From Anaerococcus jeddahensis (GTDB lineage Bacteria > Bacillota > Clostridia > Tissierellales > Peptoniphilaceae): a stretch of DNA of 64,000 nucleotides. The stretch's first letter is position 1; each line of letters opens with the position of its first letter. Made by a program: the position numbers and the translations under genes. The stretch is taken from assembly GCF_001182725.1 (NCBI RefSeq), contig NZ_CWHU01000003.1:1-64000 (forward strand). The letters are read 5' to 3'. Below are positions 25,793 to 35,318 of this stretch, piece by piece. Under the pieces are notes generated by a model. That model did no database searches. It was not told where the DNA came from and saw only the letters and a program-made list of their open reading frames with translations.

Positions 25793-26675
25793 TCAAATCA
25801 CCATCGTCATATTTTGGCATATCTGCAATTATTGTATAGTCCTTATCATTTTCTTTATTTTGATATAGTCTAAAATCATCATCCAAATTTTGATCTTCTT
25901 CGATGCTGTCAACGTATTTGTAAGAATTATCGTAGTCAACTTCTTCTAAATCTTCTTGCTCAACAATGTTTTCTTCTTCTTTTACAGGTTCTAGATCTTC
26001 CATTTCAAAATCTTCATCTTCATAAAAACTTTGGTCAAAAGAATCATCCTCATAGTTTTCTTCTTCATTGTCGTCTTTAAAAACTACTTTTCTTATTTCT
26101 TTTTCTTCAACTATTTTCTCATCATCAATTTTTGAATTTCTAATAGTTAAAGCCAAAGATCCAAAAATCATATAAGTTAAAAATCCTGCAAGTCCAACTT
26201 TAAAAGAATCTTTGTCATTATTTTTCAAAAGACTTCCGTTTGGATAAGCGTGATCAATTACTATGGCATCAGCCTTATAAAGCTCATTTATAACTGAAAC
26301 TGTAATTTCTGCATATTCATCAGCTATATCTTCAGCCCTAAGCTTTATAGAATCTTCTACATTAATATTTAAAATATGGGTGTTTGGAATTGCTTGAATT
26401 TGCATTTTTTTATCAAGCTCGCTTGCTTCCATATTAAGTTTTAAATTTTCTATAACTCTTTTTTTAATAGCATTTGAATTTACAGTTTCTGCATAGGTGT
26501 AGGCAGTTTTATCATCTTCTTTTATTTTTTCATTTGAAGTTGTAAGAATTTTAGCCTGAGCTGTGTATTTTTTTAAACCCAATTTGTCAGACAAAAAATA
26601 AAATCCTATTCCCAAAATTAATCCAAAAATCAAAGCTTTTGGCATTATGCTAAAAATTGTTTGTCTCTTTTTCAT
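25785..26675 (-). CDS. Wzz/CpsC-like chain-length determinant protein
   Basis: A 296-residue protein with membrane helices at about residues 13-29 and 159-178 enclosing a short extracytoplasmic Wzz-like domain ('YTAQAKILTTSN', 'IPNTHILNINVED'). This is the CpsC/CapA co-polymerase layout. Unusually it continues for about 118 residues as a very acidic, Asp/Glu-rich cytoplasmic tail with several Tyr (179-296). Paired with the CpsD-like ATPase, it should act in polysaccharide export or attachment, yet no glycosyltransferase lies nearby. Confidence 0.8.
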   Translation of the reverse strand: MKKRQTIFSIMPKALIFGLILGIGFYFLSDKLGLKKYTAQAKILTTSNEKIKEDDKTAYTYAETVNSNAIKKRVIENLKLNMEASELDKKMQIQAIPNTHILNINVEDSIKLRAEDIADEYAEITVSVINELYKADAIVIDHAYPNGSLLKNNDKDSFKVGLAGFLTYMIFGSLALTIRNSKIDDEKIVEEKEIRKVVFKDDNEEENYEDDSFDQSFYEDEDFEMEDLEPVKEEENIVEQEDLEEVDYDNSYKYVDSIEEDQNLDDDFRLYQNKENDKDYTIIADMPKYDDGDLNV

Positions 26676-26780
26676 TATCTCCTCCGAAATTTTTATATCT
26701 TTTATTTATAACTTCTTAAAATCTCTTATTCTAATTTTACACTATAAGTAAGTTTTTTTAAAGTTTTAAGCATTTAAAAA

Positions 26781-27013
26781 GACGGAATAATCCGCCTTAT
26801 AATACTAAAAATATACAAATCCTCATGCAAAGAATATCATACGGAAAAAATTGATTTGATTTCAAATTTAAAAATTCGTTAAAAATCGCACTGTTTGAGA
26901 GCGTAGCTCGAGTTTGCGATTTTAGAATTTTTAAATTTAGAAATCAACAATTTTTGTAGTCAGATATTCGTGCTTTAGGATTTGTATATAAAGTTTGGTC
27001 CATTCCGCCTTTA
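26781..27013. repeat. Long nested palindrome between the wzz-like and uppP genes
   Basis: A non-coding block bounded by an imperfect 26-bp inverted repeat (26813-26839 ATACAAATCCT...AATATC against 26963-26988 GATATTC...AGGATTTGTAT). Inside are a second inverted pair (AAATTTAAAAATTC/GAATTTTTAAATTT) and a third, AAAATCGCA/TGCGATTTT (about 26881-26921). GC-rich terminator-like ends (CGGAATAATCCGCC at 26783-26796; TTCCGCC at 27003-27009) lie outside. The remainder of 26676-27019 shows nothing else. Confidence 0.8.
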
Positions 27014-27019
27014 AAAAAT

Positions 27020-27904
27020 TTATTTAATAATTAGAAAATATAAAAATACAATCACTGCAAGAACAATCCTATATTTTCCAAAAATTATAAAGTCATTTTT
27101 TTGTACGTAGGAAATAAATTTCTTGATTACTATATAAGCAACTATAAAACTTAAAATCATGCCTATAATAATTAAAATCCATTCATATCCTGAAAATCCT
27201 GATACATTTTTTACAACTTTTAAAAGAGTTGCTCCAAGCATGGTTGGAATTGCCAAAAAGAATGAAAATTCTGCACTGGCTGATCTTGATAGACCCAAAA
27301 TCATTGCTCCAATTATTGTTGCAGCTGATCTTGAAGTTCCTGGAATCATGGCAAGAACTTGGAAACATCCAATAAAAAATGCAGTTTTGTAAGAAATTAG
27401 TGAAAGGTTATCGATTCTTTGTCTATTTTCATTTTTGTTTTTCTTTTCAAGTAAAATTATTCCAATACCCCAAACAAAAAGCATAAGGGCAACAACCATT
27501 GGATTAAATAAATAAGCATCAATAATATCATCAAGCAAAAATCCTAAAATTCCTGCAGGAATTACTCCAATAATTACTCTTTTCCAAAGCTCAATTGTTT
27601 CTTTGTGTGGGTGGGTTAATCTGTAATATATTTTTGATTGGCCATTTAAATTGGCATAATTTTTTGGGAAATACTTTTGAGTTTTTTCTAAATTCCAAGG
27701 ATTTAACTTAGAAAAAAATAAAACAACTACTGAAAGTATTGCACCAAGTTGAATTATTACATTAAAGGCGTTGGCAAATTTTTCTGGTTCAAGTTTTACA
27801 AACTCATTAACCAAAATAAGGTGACCTGTTGATGAAACAGGCAAAAATTCTGTTACCCCTTCTACTATTGAAAGGATAAATACTTTTAACAAATCTAAAA
27901 TCAT
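27020..27904 (-). CDS. uppP: Undecaprenyl-diphosphatase
   Basis: A 294-residue polytopic membrane enzyme of the BacA/UppP family that dephosphorylates undecaprenyl pyrophosphate for reuse in wall synthesis. Catalytic signatures are EGVTEFLPVSSTGHL (15-29) and PGTSRSAATI in the second half, each in a re-entrant segment. Length is slightly above the usual ~270. It overlaps the ttcA-like gene by 4 nt (ATGA). Confidence 0.95.
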   Translation of the reverse strand: MILDLLKVFILSIVEGVTEFLPVSSTGHLILVNEFVKLEPEKFANAFNVIIQLGAILSVVVLFFSKLNPWNLEKTQKYFPKNYANLNGQSKIYYRLTHPHKETIELWKRVIIGVIPAGILGFLLDDIIDAYLFNPMVVALMLFVWGIGIILLEKKNKNENRQRIDNLSLISYKTAFFIGCFQVLAMIPGTSRSAATIIGAMILGLSRSASAEFSFFLAIPTMLGATLLKVVKNVSGFSGYEWILIIIGMILSFIVAYIVIKKFISYVQKNDFIIFGKYRIVLAVIVFLYFLIIK

Positions 27905-28710
27905 TTTTCAAATTCCTCCATGAACGAATGTTCTTTTCCATTTATTTTATATCCCAAAACCATATCGCAATTTACATTTTCTGCTGATCTTAGGATTGAT
28001 TTTTCTACATTTGGTATATCTTCTTTTAATTCTTCAATAAGATTTTTTATCTTTTTTCTTGTATAGGATTCACTTTTTTTTGTAACGGTGCAAGCACAAT
28101 TTAAGGCATCTAAACCTACATAATCACGCCAAGCTATTACATCTTTTTCTTCAATAAAATACATGGGCCTAATAAGTTCCATATCATCAAAATTTTGCGC
28201 CATAAGTTTTGGCTTCATTGTTTTATAATTTCCAGCATACAAAACATTCATCAAAGTAGTCTCGATTGCATCGTTCATGTGATGACCCAAGGCGACTTTG
28301 TTACAACCAAGCTCTTTTGCCTTGGCGTACAAAAATCCTCTTCTCATTCTTGCACACATATAACAAGGATATTCTCCAGAAATTTTCTCGCTTATTTCAA
28401 AAACATTTGAATCAAAAATTTTTACAGGAATATTTAAATATGTTAAATTTTTCTCCAACAAATCTCTGTTTTCCTTATCATAGCCTGGATCCATGCAAAT
28501 ATATTCTACATCAAATTTTACATTTGAATGTTTGTGCAATTCTTCAACAAGTTTTGCTGTCAAAAGCGAATCTTTTCCACCAGAAATCGCACAAGCGACC
28601 TTATCGCCTTCATTTATTAATTCATATTTTTTTACAGCTTTTACAAATTTTGACCAAAGCTCTTTCCTATATTTTTTTATAATTGATCTTTCAATTTCTA
28701 CTAATTCCAT
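27901..28710 (-). CDS. TtcA-like tRNA thiolation PP-loop protein
   Basis: A 269-residue PP-loop ATPase of the TtcA/TtuA group. The PP-loop is SGGKDS (43-48), a CxxC pair lies at 116/119 (CYMCARMRRG), and further Cys in 'NCACTV' may complete an iron-sulfur site. The family 2-thiolates a tRNA base after adenylation. I start at the ATG at 28710 with GGAG five bases before it; the preceding GTG is less likely. The start shares one base with the stop of the upstream hydrolase gene, and the end overlaps uppP. Confidence 0.85.
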   Translation of the reverse strand: MELVEIERSIIKKYRKELWSKFVKAVKKYELINEGDKVACAISGGKDSLLTAKLVEELHKHSNVKFDVEYICMDPGYDKENRDLLEKNLTYLNIPVKIFDSNVFEISEKISGEYPCYMCARMRRGFLYAKAKELGCNKVALGHHMNDAIETTLMNVLYAGNYKTMKPKLMAQNFDDMELIRPMYFIEEKDVIAWRDYVGLDALNCACTVTKKSESYTRKKIKNLIEELKEDIPNVEKSILRSAENVNCDMVLGYKINGKEHSFMEEFEK

Positions 28711-29501
28711 CACAACTCCACTATGCTTGAAGGTTCATTTCTTTTAGCAACTTCTAATTTTATATCTCTACTTGTATCTAGTCCACAGGATTTTAGGTAA
28801 TTATCTACAGTTATTTTGCAAAGTTCTTCTGAATTATTTGTCTCAGACAAGTGTGCAAGAAAAATTTTTTCATTTTTCCCTTGAAGGGCATCTGCCAAAG
28901 ATTTTGCCGATTGGTCATTTGATAAGTGTCCCATCTTCCCCATAATCCTAACTTTCATAGGATAAGTGTAGGGTCCACGTTTTAAAGCATCAAGGTCGTG
29001 GTTTGCCTCAAAATAATAAACATCCGATCCCTTAATCTCATTTAAAATTCTCTCATCAATTATTCCCGTATCAGTCAAAACCGTAATTTTTTTATTATCC
29101 AAATACAAAATAAAACCAACCGGCTCTTTTGCATCGTGGTGAATTGATATGGGAAAAATATCAAAAGAATTAAAATTTAAAAAAGAATTTGACCTAAAAA
29201 TTTTAATATTTTCTTCCTTCAATTTCCCAGCACTTTTAATAAAAGAAAGCCAGGTTCCCTTGTTAGCATAAATTGGAATATCATATCTTCTGCTCATGAC
29301 AGAAGCTCCCTTTACATGATCAACATGCTCATGAGTTAGAAAAATCGCATCCAAATCTTTTGGATTTTCGCCAATTTGAGATAAAAGATTTTCAATTTTT
29401 CGTCCCGAAAAACCACAATCAATCAAAATTTTAGATCCCTTGTGTTCAACAAAAACAGAATTTCCCGAAGATCCTGAAGCTAGAGAGCAAAATTTACTCA
29501 T
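28710..29501 (-). CDS. MBL-fold hydrolase, YycJ/WalJ-like
   Basis: A 263-residue metallo-beta-lactamase-fold protein beginning 'FCSLASGSSGNSVFVEHKGSKILIDCGFSGRKIE', characteristic of YycJ/WalJ. The metal motif HEHVDH is intact (THEHVDHVKGA), with later 'HHDAKEPVGF' and 'DTGIIDE'. WalJ links wall metabolism and cell division in other Firmicutes, where it sits in the walRK operon. No walRK genes are here; instead it heads walJ-ttcA-uppP. Confidence 0.9.
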   Translation of the reverse strand: MSKFCSLASGSSGNSVFVEHKGSKILIDCGFSGRKIENLLSQIGENPKDLDAIFLTHEHVDHVKGASVMSRRYDIPIYANKGTWLSFIKSAGKLKEENIKIFRSNSFLNFNSFDIFPISIHHDAKEPVGFILYLDNKKITVLTDTGIIDERILNEIKGSDVYYFEANHDLDALKRGPYTYPMKVRIMGKMGHLSNDQSAKSLADALQGKNEKIFLAHLSETNNSEELCKITVDNYLKSCGLDTSRDIKLEVAKRNEPSSIVEL

Positions 29502-29544
29502 AATACTTCCTATCTTTTTTCAAATTTTATTTTAACATAAAAAT

Positions 29545-29575
29545 ATGTAAGATTTTAAAAAAATCTTACATAAGA
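29545..29575 (-). terminator. Terminator after the Cof-type phosphatase gene
   Basis: ATGTAAGATTTT and AAATCTTACAT form a strong AT-rich stem; on the minus strand ATTTTTATG follows. It lies about 40 bp past the stop at 29613, between this gene and walJ. Confidence 0.7.
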
Positions 29576-29612
29576 ACTAATCATATAATACTTTATTTTC
29601 GAAAGCTTTCAA

Positions 29613-30428
29613 TCACTTGTCAAAAAATACTTTCTCCAAAATATCAAAAACTCCATCTTGATCATTTGAATAATCCGAAACTATATCTACCATTTCTTTA
29701 ACACTTTCTCTTCCATTTGAACAAGTTGCAGAAATTCCAGCAATTTCAAGCATCGACTTATCATTATTAGAATCTCCAATGGCAAGAGTTGAATTAGTAT
29801 CAATATTTAAAAAATTACAAAGCCTTTTAAGAGCCTGCCCCTTATCAGCTTCCTTATTTAAAACCTCAAAAACTTCCGGCACATTTCTTACAGTTTGATA
29901 AGTTTTCAAAAGATTTTTGTTGTAAGTTTTTTCAAACTCATCAACAACTTCCCTATCACCCATAATAGAAATTCTCTCAACACTTTGATTTTTATTTTTC
30001 TCATCAAATTTTTCAATTGGCATTTTTAAAATTTTTGATTCAAATAAAAAATGTTTATTTATGCTTTCGCTGTTGTTGTACAAATTATATTTATTGTAAA
30101 TTCCAATTTGAAGCTTATCATTTATTAATTTTTTAAGATTTAAATAATCGTCCATATTAAGAATTTTTTTTGAAATATCTGACTTATCCTTATTTTTTAT
30201 TACAAGAGATCCAGTATTTGTTATCGAATAATCGTCATTAGAAAATAAATTCAAATGATCAAGAATCCAAGAAAATCCACCAACAGGTCTTCCGGTTGCA
30301 ATAACCACAAAAATCCCCTTGTCTCTTAATTTTTTTATAATTTCAAAATTTTTTTCAGAAACTTTTTTATCAGAACCCAAAAGAGTTCCATCAAGATCTA
30401 TAGCTACAAGTTTTATATTTTTGTCCAT
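29613..30428 (-). CDS. Cof-type HAD-IIB sugar phosphatase
   Basis: A 271-residue HAD hydrolase. Motif I is DLDGTLLGSDKKVSE (Asp11/Asp13 region), motif II TGRP, then a large C2B cap domain (about 85-190), a Lys motif in 'EADKGQALKRL' and motif IV GDSNNDKSML. Members dephosphorylate sugar phosphates, flavin or pyridoxal phosphate. No neighbour indicates the substrate. Monocistronic, between two terminators. Confidence 0.92.
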   Translation of the reverse strand: MDKNIKLVAIDLDGTLLGSDKKVSEKNFEIIKKLRDKGIFVVIATGRPVGGFSWILDHLNLFSNDDYSITNTGSLVIKNKDKSDISKKILNMDDYLNLKKLINDKLQIGIYNKYNLYNNSESINKHFLFESKILKMPIEKFDEKNKNQSVERISIMGDREVVDEFEKTYNKNLLKTYQTVRNVPEVFEVLNKEADKGQALKRLCNFLNIDTNSTLAIGDSNNDKSMLEIAGISATCSNGRESVKEMVDIVSDYSNDQDGVFDILEKVFFDK

Positions 30429-30611
30429 ACTTACTCCTAACTTAATTCTACCTTTATTTTATCATATAAAATTATTTATTCTAAAATACAAATTACCATT
30501 CGCTAAGAATAATAAAAAACAAAAAATTTTTCAATTTTAGGGCAAAATGTATTTATTTTTCATAAAAATATCATTTATTTTTGTATTTTTGAGTTTTTCT
30601 ATCAAAAACAA

Positions 30612-30640
30612 TTGTTTATATCTATATTATGTTATATAAT
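30612..30640 (+). promoter_or_regulatory. Promoter of the pyrophosphatase gene
   Basis: TTGTTT (30612-30617), 17 bases, then a perfect TATAAT (30635-30640), 33 bp before the hppA ATG, with AGGAGG at 30663-30668. The rest of 30429-30611 is AT-rich without further signals. Confidence 0.8.
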
Positions 30641-30673
30641 AGTAAACGTAAAAATTAAAAATAGGAGGAATTT

Positions 30674-32635
30674 ATGTTATCTGATTTACTACCTGTAATA
30701 GTAGCAATTATCGCAATTTGTTTTATGGCTTTGCAAATTAAAACAAATATACTTCCAATTAGCGAAGGAAACGATAAAATGAGAACTATATCAGGAAATA
30801 TTAAAGAAGGAGCTATGGCATTTATATCTCGTGAGTATAAATATGTTATTATCTTTGTAATTATTGTTTCAATTCTTATAGCAATTTTTATTAACATTAA
30901 TACCATGATTTGTTATATCCTTGGTTCCTTATTATCAATGGCAGCAGGTTATGTAGGTATGAGAATTTCTACAGCCTCAAATGCTAGATGTACAAACGAA
31001 GCTATGGAGAGTGGACTTCCATCTGCCCTTAAAGTTGCTTTTGCTGGTGGATCTGTAATGGGATTTGCAGTAACAGGATTTGGACTTTTGGGGGTTGGAA
31101 TTGTTTATTTAATCTTTAAAGACCCAGCAACCCTTATGGGATATTCTTTTGGAGCAAGTTCAGTTGCACTTTTCGCAAGAGTTGGTGGAGGAATCTACAC
31201 AAAAGCAGCAGACGTTGGAGCTGACCTTGTAGGAAAAGTTGAAAAAGGAATTCCAGAAGATGACCCAAGAAACCCAGCAGTTATCGCCGATAACGTTGGA
31301 GATAACGTAGGAGACGTTGCAGGAATGGGAGCTGACCTTTTCGAATCATATGCGGGAGCAATCCTTTCATCAATGGTTCTAGGTTTTTCAATCTTTGGAG
31401 ATGCAGGAATTAGATTTCCATTGGTACTTTCATCAATAGGAATTGTCGCATCAATCCTTGCAGCTTTCTTATTCTTAAGAAAAAAACAAAAATCACCACA
31501 ATCAGCACTAATGATGACAATTTATCTATCAGGAGCAATAGTTCTTGTAGCATCATTTATCCTTTCACCAATATTTTTTGGAAATATGAAAGCAGCAATC
31601 TGTATAGTTGTGGGAATACTTGTAGGAATTGCAATAGGATTTTTATCAGAAGTATTTACATCTGAAAAATATAGCCAAGTAAAAAGAATAGCAGAAGAAA
31701 GTCAAACAGGAGCAGCTACAAACATAATCGCAGGATTATCAAGCGGAATGCTTTCAACAGTTGGACCTATCATTCTTATAGCTATTGGAATTTTGGTTTC
31801 ATTCCACACAATGCAAATGTACGGAATTGCCCTTGCAGCAGTAGGAATGTTATCAATCACAGCAACAACAGTAACAGTTGACGCTTACGGCCCAATTTCA
31901 GACAATGCCGGTGGAATTGCAGAGATGAGTGGACTTGACGAATCAGTTCGTGAAATCACAGACAGCCTTGATTCAGTAGGAAACACAACAGCAGCAATTG
32001 GTAAGGGATTTGCAATAGGTTCTGCAGCTTTAACTGCACTTTCACTATTTGTAACTTACACAGATACCCTACACCTTGACAATCTTTCATTACTTGATTC
32101 AAAAGTAGTAGCAGGAATGTTCGTAGGAGGAATGTTACCATTTTTATTCTCAGCTTTAACAATGAATTCAGTTGGAAAAGCTGCAACAGAAATGATCAAC
32201 GAAGTAAGAAGACAATTTAAAGAAAAACCAGGTATCCTAGAAGGAACAGAAGATCCAGACTACGCTTCATGTGTAGACATCTCAACAAAAGCTTCTCTAA
32301 AAGAAATGATAATACCAGGAGCACTTGCAATTGTAGTACCATTATTTATTGGAAAAGCATTTGGACCAGAAACTCTAGGAGGACTTTTAGCTGGAGCCCT
32401 AGTTACAGGCGTATTAATGGCAATATTTATGTCAAACGCAGGTGGAGCTTGGGATAATGCTAAGAAATTTATAGAATCTGGAGCTGAAGGTGGAAAGAAT
32501 TCACCATCTCACCACGCTGCAGTAGTAGGTGATACAGTAGGAGATCCATTCAAAGATACATCCGGCCCATCACTAAACATCCTAGTAAAACTTATAACAG
32601 TAGTATCTGTTGTTTGTGCAGGATTATTTATCTAA
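30674..32635 (+). CDS. hppA: Membrane-bound ion-pumping pyrophosphatase
   Basis: A 653-residue protein with about 16 membrane helices. The pyrophosphate site is fully conserved: [11 protein letters not shown], then '[30 protein letters not shown]', and C-terminal 'GGAWDNAKK' and '[17 protein letters not shown]'. Alanine in '[10 protein letters not shown]' marks the K+-dependent class, so Na+ (or Na+/H+) pumping is likely. It turns waste pyrophosphate into an ion gradient, useful to a fermenting anaerobe. Single-gene unit with its own promoter and terminator. Confidence 0.96.
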   Translation: MLSDLLPVIVAIIAICFMALQIKTNILPISEGNDKMRTISGNIKEGAMAFISREYKYVIIFVIIVSILIAIFININTMICYILGSLLSMAAGYVGMRISTASNARCTNEAMESGLPSALKVAFAGGSVMGFAVTGFGLLGVGIVYLIFKDPATLMGYSFGASSVALFARVGGGIYTKAADVGADLVGKVEKGIPEDDPRNPAVIADNVGDNVGDVAGMGADLFESYAGAILSSMVLGFSIFGDAGIRFPLVLSSIGIVASILAAFLFLRKKQKSPQSALMMTIYLSGAIVLVASFILSPIFFGNMKAAICIVVGILVGIAIGFLSEVFTSEKYSQVKRIAEESQTGAATNIIAGLSSGMLSTVGPIILIAIGILVSFHTMQMYGIALAAVGMLSITATTVTVDAYGPISDNAGGIAEMSGLDESVREITDSLDSVGNTTAAIGKGFAIGSAALTALSLFVTYTDTLHLDNLSLLDSKVVAGMFVGGMLPFLFSALTMNSVGKAATEMINEVRRQFKEKPGILEGTEDPDYASCVDISTKASLKEMIIPGALAIVVPLFIGKAFGPETLGGLLAGALVTGVLMAIFMSNAGGAWDNAKKFIESGAEGGKNSPSHHAAVVGDTVGDPFKDTSGPSLNILVKLITVVSVVCAGLFI

Positions 32636-32646
32636 TAAAAATAAAA

Positions 32647-32681
32647 GCTGTTACAAAATGTTTTGTAACAGCTTATTTTTT
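32647..32681. terminator. Bidirectional terminator between hppA and the HemZ-like gene
   Basis: GCTGTTACAAAA-TG-TTTTGTAACAGC (32647-32672), a perfect 12-bp stem followed by a T-run on the plus strand, lies 12 bp after hppA. The minus strand has AT-rich sequence after it too, so it may also serve the convergent gene. Confidence 0.92.
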
Positions 32682-32744
32682 TGAAAAAATTTAAAAACAA
32701 ATTTTAATATTTTCATTTCACTTAAATAATTTTAACTTCTCTAT

Positions 32745-34043
32745 TTAATTTTCTATAAAATTTTCTATCAATTTATTTTTATCAGAAATTTCTTTTTCTA
32801 TGCTTTTATAATAATCTCTAAGATTTCTTTCGTTTCTATATTTTTTACCGTTTGTAAGTTTAGAATTTGCGTTCATACCAAGGCCTATAATATTTTCTAG
32901 CTCTTCATTTATCAAAATATTGTATCTTTGAGGAGTATTTCCTTTTTCATAGCCAATATTTTCCAAATTTCCTATTATGTTTTTTTGCCTGTAAAGATAG
33001 TAAGGCTTGTAGGAATTTTCTTTGGTAAATTTTTCTATATCTTTGGAAATTTTTTCCGCTTCTACTTCATCTCCATTAATATTTTCTTCAAAATATTTTG
33101 ACCCAACTTTTTGGGCTAGGGCGTGAAAAGTAATATTGTCTGGCCTTAAATCTTTTAAAATTTCAAAATTTTTAGAAAAACTTTCCCTATTTTCTCCAAA
33201 AAGTCCCACAATAAAATCCATATTTACAATAAAGCCAAGCTCTTTGGCGTAAGTATAAATTTTTACAAAATTATAAAAATCAATCGGCCTATTTATATTT
33301 TCCAATACATTTGATGTGAAAGTTTGTGGATTTAAAGAGATTCTTCCTACATTTTTTTCTTTAAATAAATCAAGCTTATTAAAATCAAGAGTATCTTCCC
33401 TACCTGCCTCAAGAGTAAATTCGTCAAAAATAAATTTTTCGTTGATTAAAGTTAAAATCCTATCCAAATCGTTCAAGGATAAATTTGATGGAGTTCCTCC
33501 CCCAAGATAAATTGTGTCCAATTTTTTTGGCAAATTTATTTGGGAAATTTCCTTTAATAAAAAATCCACATAAAGATTTTTCTCTACTGTGCTTGACACA
33601 ATAGTAGGATAGGAACAATACCTGCACCTTTGAGGGCAAAAGGGAATATTTATATAAAGATTGAAGGCTTTGGGATCAAATTCTAATTTATCCTGACTTT
33701 TTTTAATATTTTCTAGTAGGTAAATTTTATTATCCTTAATTATATAAGTATTTTTCAAATCATAAAGGCTGTGATTTTTCAAAAGTTTTGAAGGTTTTGA
33801 TCCTGTCAAAATTCCCCAATCAGAAGATTTGTTATTTTTATTTTCTAAAATTTCAAAAAGGACTTGCTTTAATTTCAAATTAGAATCAAAAAAGTAGGAC
33901 TTATTTTCAAATTCAATAAGTCCATTTTTTATTGATATATTAGGATTTTCTTCTACAAAAACAAATTCTTCTTTCTCGTAGAAAATATTTAAAATATCAT
34001 ATACAATTTTTCTTAAATTTTCATTTTCTAAATATATTTTCAT
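32745..34043 (-). CDS. HemZ/HemW-like radical SAM protein
   Basis: A 432-residue radical SAM enzyme. The cluster motif CPQRCRYC (C136, C140, C143; C-x3-C-x2-C) is preceded by 'LYINIPF' and followed by 'DTIYLGGGTPSNLS', the coproporphyrinogen-oxidase-like pattern. The ~125-residue N-terminal extension marks the HemZ subtype. No haem genes are nearby and such proteins often insert haem or have unknown roles, so the dehydrogenase name is uncertain. I place the start at 34043, where ATGA overlaps the upstream stop; the longer frame has no ribosome binding site. Confidence 0.82.
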   Translation of the reverse strand: MKIYLENENLRKIVYDILNIFYEKEEFVFVEENPNISIKNGLIEFENKSYFFDSNLKLKQVLFEILENKNNKSSDWGILTGSKPSKLLKNHSLYDLKNTYIIKDNKIYLLENIKKSQDKLEFDPKAFNLYINIPFCPQRCRYCSYPTIVSSTVEKNLYVDFLLKEISQINLPKKLDTIYLGGGTPSNLSLNDLDRILTLINEKFIFDEFTLEAGREDTLDFNKLDLFKEKNVGRISLNPQTFTSNVLENINRPIDFYNFVKIYTYAKELGFIVNMDFIVGLFGENRESFSKNFEILKDLRPDNITFHALAQKVGSKYFEENINGDEVEAEKISKDIEKFTKENSYKPYYLYRQKNIIGNLENIGYEKGNTPQRYNILINEELENIIGLGMNANSKLTNGKKYRNERNLRDYYKSIEKEISDKNKLIENFIEN

Positions 34044-35317
34044 ATCTCTTTTACAATTTCCCTTGCCCAATTTTCATCGACCATCTCCGCACTTTTTACA
34101 TCTATAAAGGAAATATATTTGTCGTACAAACTTTCATACAAATCATCAATAAAAGGCATTTTAAAAGCCCCGTCTTTTGTTCTTATTATAAATTCCTTGT
34201 TTTTGTAGGTCATTTGCAAAATATCTTCTTTTTTAAATTTAAAATCTGGACTTTGGATTAGGACAAATTTCATAATTTCTATTATATTATCAATTTTTCC
34301 GTCTTCAAATATAGAAATTTTTTCTTTTAAATCCAAGTCATCTTTGCACATTCTAATTAAAAAATCTTCCGCCTTGTTTTTATTTAGCCTATCCAAAATT
34401 TTAAGCGAAGACTTAAAGGCAAGCTGATTTCTTTTTTGTACAAATTTTGGATCATTTACAAACATTAATTTTTTGTCGCTGTCGGTATAAACATACCTAT
34501 AATTTAATTTGAACAATTTTTTACAAGAAGGACATTCGATTATGCCAATATTTTCAATAAAATCTTTGTCGTTTTGAGAAAATACTGCAGTTGGCAAAGA
34601 TTTTGTAAATTTAAATTTGCAAGAAGGGCATGATAAAGAAAAATCCTTATTTCTTGTATCAATTGATTTTTTTTCTTTTAAAAATGATAAAAATTCGCCC
34701 AATGATGAAAATACCAAGTCAGCTTCATTTTTTGTCCTTTCGCTATCGTCCAAATCTATAATTAAAACTGCGACTGCTCCACTTTTTTTTGCAGCCCTAA
34801 TTCCAGAAAGAGAATCTTCCAAAATATAGGTTTTTTCCTTGTCTGCACCCAACTTTTCCATTGTCAAATTAAAAATTTCAGGATCAGGTTTACCATTTTT
34901 TATATCATTAGCTGTAATTATTTGGTCAAAATAATCTCTTACACCTTCCCTATCCACCAAAAAATCTACTTTTTTCTTGTAAGAAGATGAAGCAAGGCCA
35001 ATTTTTTCATCATTTCCTTTCAAATAATCCAAAAGTTCTAAAAGATCTGGTTTCTTTAGAGAATAATCAAGTTCTTCAAATCTTTTTTCTCTCAAATCAT
35101 TTAAATCTTCACGAATTTTTTTGACCCTTTCCTCATCCATTGAAAAATGTTCCATCATAAATAAATTGGCTTCATCTTTTTTTCTGCCAGACAAAACAAT
35201 TTTATCTTCAATTGTAAAAGTGAAATTATTTTTTTGGCCTATTTCAAGCCAAGTTTGATAGTAAATTTTTTCCGTATCAAAAATGGTTCCGTCCATGTCA
35301 AAAATAAAATAATTCAT
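34040..35317 (-). CDS. HAD-family phosphatase fused to a CpXC domain
   Basis: A 425-residue two-part protein. Residues 1-215 are a beta-phosphoglucomutase-like HAD hydrolase: FDMDGT (Asp7/Asp9), 'LASSSYKKK' motif II, and 'GKPDPEIF...EDSLSGIRAA'. Residues 225-425 form a CpXC-type zinc-binding domain: CPSC at 230-233 and CPSC at 262-265, then 'LNYRYVYTDSDKKLMFVNDP'. The HAD part alone would be a complete enzyme. Start chosen at the ATG at 35317; an upstream TTG would overlap the previous stop. Coupled to the HemZ-like gene by ATGA. Confidence 0.85.
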   Translation of the reverse strand: MNYFIFDMDGTIFDTEKIYYQTWLEIGQKNNFTFTIEDKIVLSGRKKDEANLFMMEHFSMDEERVKKIREDLNDLREKRFEELDYSLKKPDLLELLDYLKGNDEKIGLASSSYKKKVDFLVDREGVRDYFDQIITANDIKNGKPDPEIFNLTMEKLGADKEKTYILEDSLSGIRAAKKSGAVAVLIIDLDDSERTKNEADLVFSSLGEFLSFLKEKKSIDTRNKDFSLSCPSCKFKFTKSLPTAVFSQNDKDFIENIGIIECPSCKKLFKLNYRYVYTDSDKKLMFVNDPKFVQKRNQLAFKSSLKILDRLNKNKAEDFLIRMCKDDLDLKEKISIFEDGKIDNIIEIMKFVLIQSPDFKFKKEDILQMTYKNKEFIIRTKDGAFKMPFIDDLYESLYDKYISFIDVKSAEMVDENWAREIVKEI

Positions 35318-35318
35318 A

